The notes under the pieces were generated by a model. The model saw only the letters and a program-made list of their open reading frames with translations, ran no database searches and was not told the origin of the DNA. Position numbers and translations under genes: made by a program. Below, in pieces: positions 5,670-6,418 of a stretch of 6,418 bases of DNA. Every line of letters starts with the position of its first letter. Within the stretch, counting starts at the first letter, position 1. The DNA comes from Deltaproteobacteria bacterium. GTDB taxonomy: Bacteria; Desulfobacterota; Desulfobacteria; Desulfobacterales; JAFDFH01. The stretch lies in contig JAFDFH010000150.1 of NCBI GenBank assembly GCA_019309945.1, positions 1 through 6,418 on the forward strand. Direction: 5' to 3'.

Positions 5670-6418
5670 ATGTATCGCAAGGCCCTGAATGACCTTATTG
5701 ACTGGAAGGGTCGCCCTAACCGGAAGCCGCTTATTATCCGGGGAGCTCGACAGGTCGGCAAAACGTGGCTGGTTCGGAAATTTGCTGGCCAATTCGACAA
5801 CCTGGTTGAAATTAATTTTGACAAAAATCCGGAAAAGGCACAGCTTTTTGCCAGCAGAGATATCAGCAGATGTCTGCAACTTCTGCAGATTGACTGCGAT
5901 ACCGAAATCATCCCCGGTAAAACCCTGCTATTTCTTGATGAAATTCAGGGTGCACCTGAACTGCTGCCACTGTTGCGCTATTTCTACGAAGAGCGAGCAG
6001 ATCTCCATGTCATAGCAGCCGGATCTCTGCTGGAATTTCTGCTGGCGGATCATGATTTTTCCATGCCGGTGGGCCGGGTGGAATATCTGCATCTCGGCCC
6101 CATGGATATGGAGGAGTTTCTCTTGGCGCTGGACCAGGAGAGAATGACAAAATTTTTAAAAGATTACTCACTGGATGATACTATTCCCGAATCTATTCAT
6201 CTTTCCCTGCTCAACTTCTTAAAGCTTTTCTGGATTATCGGAGGGATGCCTGCCGCGGTTGCATGGTATGGCAATTCCGGTAAACTTGCCGAGGCGATTC
6301 GTGAACATGCGGTCATCCTGCAAACCTACGAAGATGATTTCAGTAAATACCGAAAACGCATTTACCCGGAAAGATTGCGTAAGGTCTTCAGGCGGATACC
6401 GGCCCTGATCGGTAATAA
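5670..6418 (+). CDS. AAA_14/DUF4143-type ATP-binding protein, 3' end outside window
   Basis: The frame opens with ATG at 5670 and stays open for 249 codons to the window edge. The protein starts MYRKALNDLIDWKG and shows Walker A GARQVGKT at 25-32, Walker B LLFLDEIQ at 86-93 and a sensor-1-like AAGSLLEF at 116-123. PVGRVEYLHLGPMDMEEFL at 133-151, GGMPAAV at 191-197 and YEDDFSKY at 220-227 are typical of the family of AAA+ ATPases with a C-terminal DUF4143 domain. Full-length members are roughly 380-450 residues, so more than half is visible and the DUF4143 part lies mostly beyond the edge. Their cellular role is not established; many genomes carry several variable copies. The RBS GAGGTG (5661-5666) is only 3 nt from the ATG, a tight spacing, but the N-terminus fits the family. 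All ATPase residues seen are intact. There is no evident functional link to the sugar genes. Confidence 0.9.
   Translation, partial: MYRKALNDLIDWKGRPNRKPLIIRGARQVGKTWLVRKFAGQFDNLVEINFDKNPEKAQLFASRDISRCLQLLQIDCDTEIIPGKTLLFLDEIQGAPELLPLLRYFYEERADLHVIAAGSLLEFLLADHDFSMPVGRVEYLHLGPMDMEEFLLALDQERMTKFLKDYSLDDTIPESIHLSLLNFLKLFWIIGGMPAAVAWYGNSGKLAEAIREHAVILQTYEDDFSKYRKRIYPERLRKVFRRIPALIGN

Noticed and set aside
5617..5688. Short 23-codon frame upstream of the ATPase gene
   Set aside because: No RBS precedes it, it overlaps the ATPase start, and its product has no recognisable feature.
5689..6015. 108-codon plus-strand frame within the ATPase gene
   Set aside because: The frame starting at 5670 encodes clear Walker A and B motifs across the same bases, so this is an out-of-frame shadow.

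Overview
The window (6418 bp, moderate GC by eye, + strand coding throughout) looks like a chromosomal segment of a Gram-negative bacterium. The protein styles (a PHP-type DnaE with a QxxLF clamp motif, a type II GMP/PMI protein, a DegT-family sugar aminotransferase and an AAA_14/DUF4143-type ATPase) and the palindromic intergenic repeats fit Desulfobacterota (former Deltaproteobacteria). That placement is inference from resemblance, not a search result.

Layout: 1-2703 is the 3' three quarters of dnaE, the replicative DNA polymerase III alpha subunit, with its 5' end outside the window. The next gene, 2696-4057, overlaps its last 8 bases and encodes a mannose-1-phosphate guanylyltransferase of the ManC/AlgA type. 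Its C-terminal isomerase (cupin) domain is present but has lost every expected metal ligand. A 198-bp intergenic stretch (4058-4255) holds a degenerate copy of a palindromic repeat and a second, unrelated hairpin. 4256-5389 encodes a PLP-dependent DegT/DnrJ/EryC1/StrS sugar aminotransferase. A 280-bp intergenic stretch (5390-5669) carries a full copy of the palindromic repeat, in opposite orientation to the first, and a plausible sigma70-type promoter. From 5670 to the window edge runs the first 249 codons of an AAA_14/DUF4143-like ATPase.

Functionally, the two middle genes point to nucleotide-sugar synthesis for surface polysaccharide: GDP-mannose from the ManC-like enzyme and an amino-sugar nucleotide from the aminotransferase. 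Their substrates need not be linked, because the active-site motif of the aminotransferase resembles the 3-amino-sugar subgroup rather than GDP-perosamine synthases. No complete new system is evident. The most interesting points are the degenerate cupin of ManC, the coupling of manC to dnaE, and the inverted pair of palindromic repeats that brackets the aminotransferase gene.
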